Part shown: positions 6,749-8,606 of the stretch, one piece after another
Position numbering within the stretch: position 1 is the stretch's first letter
How the letters are laid out: each line of letters begins with the position of its first letter
NCBI GenBank assembly: GCA_016763095.1
Contig: JAESUK010000174.1
Span: 1-8,606, forward strand
Reading direction: 5' to 3'
Length of the DNA: 8,606 bases
From: Alphaproteobacteria bacterium
Lineage (GTDB): Bacteria > Pseudomonadota > Alphaproteobacteria > Micavibrionales > Micavibrionaceae
The notes under the pieces: generated by a model
What the model was told of the DNA's origin: nothing
What the model saw: only the letters and a program-made list of their open reading frames with translations
The model's database searches: none
Made by a program: the position numbers and the translations under genes

Positions 6749-7548
6749 TGAATTTTGGCACTACAAAACATAAAGAGTTACCTGCAAATCTAACATCATA
6801 TGATCTGCTCAAGACATTGGCTCTGATCATTATGATTGTGGATCATGTCGGAATGTATCTCCTGCCTGAAAATGAATGGCTTCGTGTCATTGGTCGTATG
6901 TGTGTTCCTATGTGGTTTTTCCTTGTTGGCTATGCTAAATCACGTGATGTTTCCCCATCCCTTTGGCTCGGCGGAGGTATTTTGCTTGTTGCCAATATGG
7001 TCACAGGTTTTGCTCTGCTTCCTCTCAATATATTGTTTTCCATTCTAGCGGTAAGATTGATCATGGATCCGTTTTTCACAAGAATGTTCGTGAACAGGTC
7101 TGCGGCCTTTATGGGTCTTTGTGTCATGGCAACGTTCAATTTACCGTTGTTCCCAATCATAGAGTATGGAATGACGGGGCTTGCTCTTGCCCTTGTAGGA
7201 TATATGGCGCGCCATAAGGAAGAGCTTGGCTTTTCAAAGCTACAAGTTGCCCTTTGGATAAACCTTGTCGCAGTATTCTTCTGGTCGAGCCAAGTCCTTG
7301 CTGGATTTATGTTTCCGCCAACACAAGTCTTTGTAATGCTTGGCGGGGGGACGGCTGTGATCTGGGCGCTTTATCTTTTCTTTGAGCCAAAAACCTTCTC
7401 AATTAAAATTCCTGCCATTTCATTCCTAGGGCGTCATACACTTGAGATATATGTGTTACACCTCATCACATTTAAGGTGCTTGCTGTGCATCTTGGAATT
7501 GGATACGAAGAATGGCTTAATGTGTATTTAGGTTATACAGGCTTCTAG
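6748..7548 (+). CDS. TraX-like membrane acyltransferase, copy 2 of a tandem pair
   Basis: A 266-residue paralogue of the preceding gene, similar along its whole length; I estimate by eye about half the residues identical. It keeps the same landmarks: M-I-V-D-H at 29-33, an identical block G-R-M-C-V-P-M-W-F-F-L-V-G-Y-A-K-S-R-D at 49-67, E-Y-G with A-L-A-L-V-G-Y-M-A-R in the middle, and F-L-G-R-H-T-L-E-I-Y-V-L-H at 226-238. Several hydrophobic segments make it an inner-membrane protein. The start ATG shares one base with the stop of copy 1, so the two are translationally coupled and probably made together, perhaps as two subunits or as enzymes with different acceptors or donors. In the identical block 9 of 19 codons differ synonymously, so the duplication is old and the block is under selection. 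The substrate is unknown; the TraX family (PF05857) is my best assignment. Confidence 0.78.
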   Translation: MNFGTTKHKELPANLTSYDLLKTLALIIMIVDHVGMYLLPENEWLRVIGRMCVPMWFFLVGYAKSRDVSPSLWLGGGILLVANMVTGFALLPLNILFSILAVRLIMDPFFTRMFVNRSAAFMGLCVMATFNLPLFPIIEYGMTGLALALVGYMARHKEELGFSKLQVALWINLVAVFFWSSQVLAGFMFPPTQVFVMLGGGTAVIWALYLFFEPKTFSIKIPAISFLGRHTLEIYVLHLITFKVLAVHLGIGYEEWLNVYLGYTGF

Positions 7549-7570
7549 CTTTTGAGTTACTTATCAAAAG
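7549..7570. terminator. Possible terminator hairpin between convergent genes
   Basis: CTTTTGA (7549-7555) pairs with TCAAAAG (7564-7570) around an 8-nt loop, starting immediately after the stop of the second TraX-like gene and overlapping the end of the convergent 71-codon gene. The stem is AT-rich and short. A pyrimidine-rich stretch follows on the plus strand, but there is no pure T-run. A weak bidirectional terminator is possible. Confidence 0.35.
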
Positions 7571-7772
7571 TTGTCTTCTTTCTACTTTTCCATTTTTTAT
7601 AAAAATAGCGAATAGGAAAATAAGCAATCAATGCGATGGCGGTAACAAGCGCTGCTATTGGTCCTATAAGTGTCCACACGAATGTGACGGCTAACCCCGG
7701 TCCGATATAGGCGTGTGCCGACAGCGGGACAAGAATGGTGAGTAGGGTTATAGATATAAAGAGCATACTCAT
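7557..7772 (-). CDS. Small membrane protein with signal peptide and Y-I-G-P-G motif
   Basis: A 71-residue protein. Residues 1-21 are a signal peptide ending A-H-A, so the mature protein would start Y-I-G-P-G at 22-26. One long hydrophobic segment follows (about 28-52), and a basic tail (R-Y-F-Y-K-K-W-K-S-R-K-K, 55-66) should stay in the cytoplasm. Small proteins of this plan, with Y-I-G-P-G or Y-I-D-P-G right after the cleavage site, one membrane helix and a basic tail, are widespread in proteobacteria, and I recall them beside arylsulfotransferase or polysaccharide genes; their function is unknown. It begins 6 bp after the arylsulfotransferase-like gene on the same strand, so the two form an operon. 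AGAGA lies about 5 nt before the ATG at 7772; an in-frame ATG at 7766 is an alternative. The gene is short, but the signal peptide, topology and operon position support it being real. Confidence 0.75.
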   Translation of the reverse strand: MSMLFISITLLTILVPLSAHAYIGPGLAVTFVWTLIGPIAALVTAIALIAYFPIRYFYKKWKSRKKTTFDK

Positions 7773-7778
7773 AAGTCT

Positions 7779-8606
7779 CTATATCCCGCAGAATTTTGGA
7801 ATAAAGGTCACAAAATCAGATGGAACACGCTCGGCACTTGTGATGATGCCCAAGCGCTCTTCGCCATCAATGTCTTTGGAAAGTGGGCTTGTGTAAGACC
7901 ACACGACATCATTGTTCGGAGTGACCTCAAAAAGCTGTGATTTTTCAGCATAGACTATGAAGGTGTTTCCATTCTCAAAGCGGGTTTGCTGTCCAAAATA
8001 GTCAGAATGCATTTCAACACCATTGGCATCTTTGTCACGTTCCCAAAGGATGTTTTGTGTTCGAGGGTCAAGTTCAATCACGCGCGTATAATCACTACCT
8101 GAAATATCCCCACGATTATCAAACATCAATAAATTGCCATTGTCTAAATATTCAACATCATGTTGCATACGGCTTGGAAGGTCGGCGGCATATGTGACCT
8201 CACCGTTCTCTGGGTTCAGCACAATCATGCTGTTAAGGTTACGAATGGAAATAAGAAGGTGTCCTTGCTTGATCCATGGCAAAGTCGCACTGTCTTTTTT
8301 GATATACTGAACCGAGTTCGAGTGGCTTGGGTCGCCATGTCCATCATCTTCAAAACGGTTAAGAAGCGCCGCATATGGAGAATCTGCGATCGCATCAATA
8401 AGTGATATTCTTTTGTGTTCGTTCCCATAGTGATCAAGCATAACAATGTGGTCTTCAAGGAAAGGAAGGAACACATCTCTGACTTTCTCGGGTTTATCTG
8501 GGCGAAGCTCGTGCTCAATTGTGTATACAATACCGTCGCTCCCAACTTCAAAGTCATTATTCACATAGCCTGTGTACTTCCACAAAACGTTCGAGTCCTT
8601 ATCAAG
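7779..8606 (-). CDS. Arylsulfotransferase-family protein (partial, N-terminus beyond right edge)
   Basis: The frame is open from the right edge to a TAG at 7779-7781, giving the C-terminal 275 residues. A TTG at 8585 is internal, since upstream codons (L-D-K-D-S-N-V) continue the fold. The sequence is a series of beta-propeller-like repeats: W-K-Y-T, H-L-L-I-S-I-R-N-L-N-S, V-L-N-P-E-N-G-E-V, H-D-V-E-Y-L-D-N-G-N-L-L-M-F-D-N, R-V-I-E-L-D-P and W-S-Y-T. The combination of D-P-S-H-S-N-S-V, I-R-N-L-N and Q-H-D-V-E-Y-L is what I recognise as the bacterial arylsulfotransferase (ASST) fold, PF14269/PF05935. ASST enzymes transfer sulfate between phenolic groups using a catalytic histidine; I cannot say which His serves here or whether the activity is kept. 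A PQQ-like propeller without enzyme activity is the alternative. The N-terminus, which would show export, is not in the window. The 71-codon membrane protein gene follows after 6 bp. Confidence 0.72.
   Translation of the reverse strand, partial: LDKDSNVLWKYTGYVNNDFEVGSDGIVYTIEHELRPDKPEKVRDVFLPFLEDHIVMLDHYGNEHKRISLIDAIADSPYAALLNRFEDDGHGDPSHSNSVQYIKKDSATLPWIKQGHLLISIRNLNSMIVLNPENGEVTYAADLPSRMQHDVEYLDNGNLLMFDNRGDISGSDYTRVIELDPRTQNILWERDKDANGVEMHSDYFGQQTRFENGNTFIVYAEKSQLFEVTPNNDVVWSYTSPLSKDIDGEERLGIITSAERVPSDFVTFIPKFCGI

Noticed and set aside
8160..8557. Open frames on both strands within the arylsulfotransferase-like gene
   Set aside because: They lie entirely inside a coding frame with coherent propeller repeats; no start signals or motifs support them.
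1..8606. CRISPR arrays, tRNA or rRNA genes, IS ends, toxin-antitoxin or defence genes
   Set aside because: No repeat-spacer pattern, cloverleaf, terminal inverted repeats or characteristic proteins were seen in reading both strands.

Overview
The window looks like a chromosomal segment from an alphaproteobacterium of moderate GC content. The grounds are the housekeeping order xerC, DUF484 protein, TalC/FSA-type transaldolase and divergent priA, as I recall it from alphaproteobacterial genomes, together with the character of the XerC and PriA proteins. I could not run a search, so the lineage is an inference. There are no RNA genes, IS elements, CRISPR arrays or other signs of a mobile element, and no gap without genes longer than about 150 bases.

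Layout. (1) 1-733, minus: the N-terminal third or so of an outer-membrane YjbH/GfcD-type exopolysaccharide protein, cut by the left edge. (2) 734-880: a divergent intergenic region with a symmetric -10-like element and an 11-bp sequence shared by the 5' ends of both flanking mRNAs. (3) 881-1282, plus: a stand-alone CheY-like receiver protein, converging on and overlapping xerC by 4 nt. (4) 1279-2918, minus: DUF484 gene and xerC, overlapping by 22 nt and clearly one operon. (5) 2951-2985: a strong intrinsic terminator for the gene upstream on the minus strand. (6) 3007-3660, minus: a small transaldolase. (7) 3745-5916, plus: priA, the replication-restart helicase. (8) 5930-7548, plus: two adjacent, homologous TraX-like multi-spanning membrane acyltransferases directly behind priA. 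(9) 7557 to the right edge, minus: an arylsulfotransferase-like protein (cut by the edge) followed 6 bp later by a 71-residue membrane peptide with a Y-I-G-P-G motif after its signal sequence.

How the parts fit. The centre (xerC, DUF484, transaldolase, priA) is ordinary housekeeping: chromosome dimer resolution, pentose phosphate metabolism and replication restart. The two ends carry envelope functions: exopolysaccharide export or modification on the left, and candidate acylation plus sulfotransferase-like functions on the right. The least explained part is the right end: the tandem TraX-like pair converging on the arylsulfotransferase-like gene and its small membrane partner. I regard this as a plausible surface-modification neighbourhood, not as proof of a new system.
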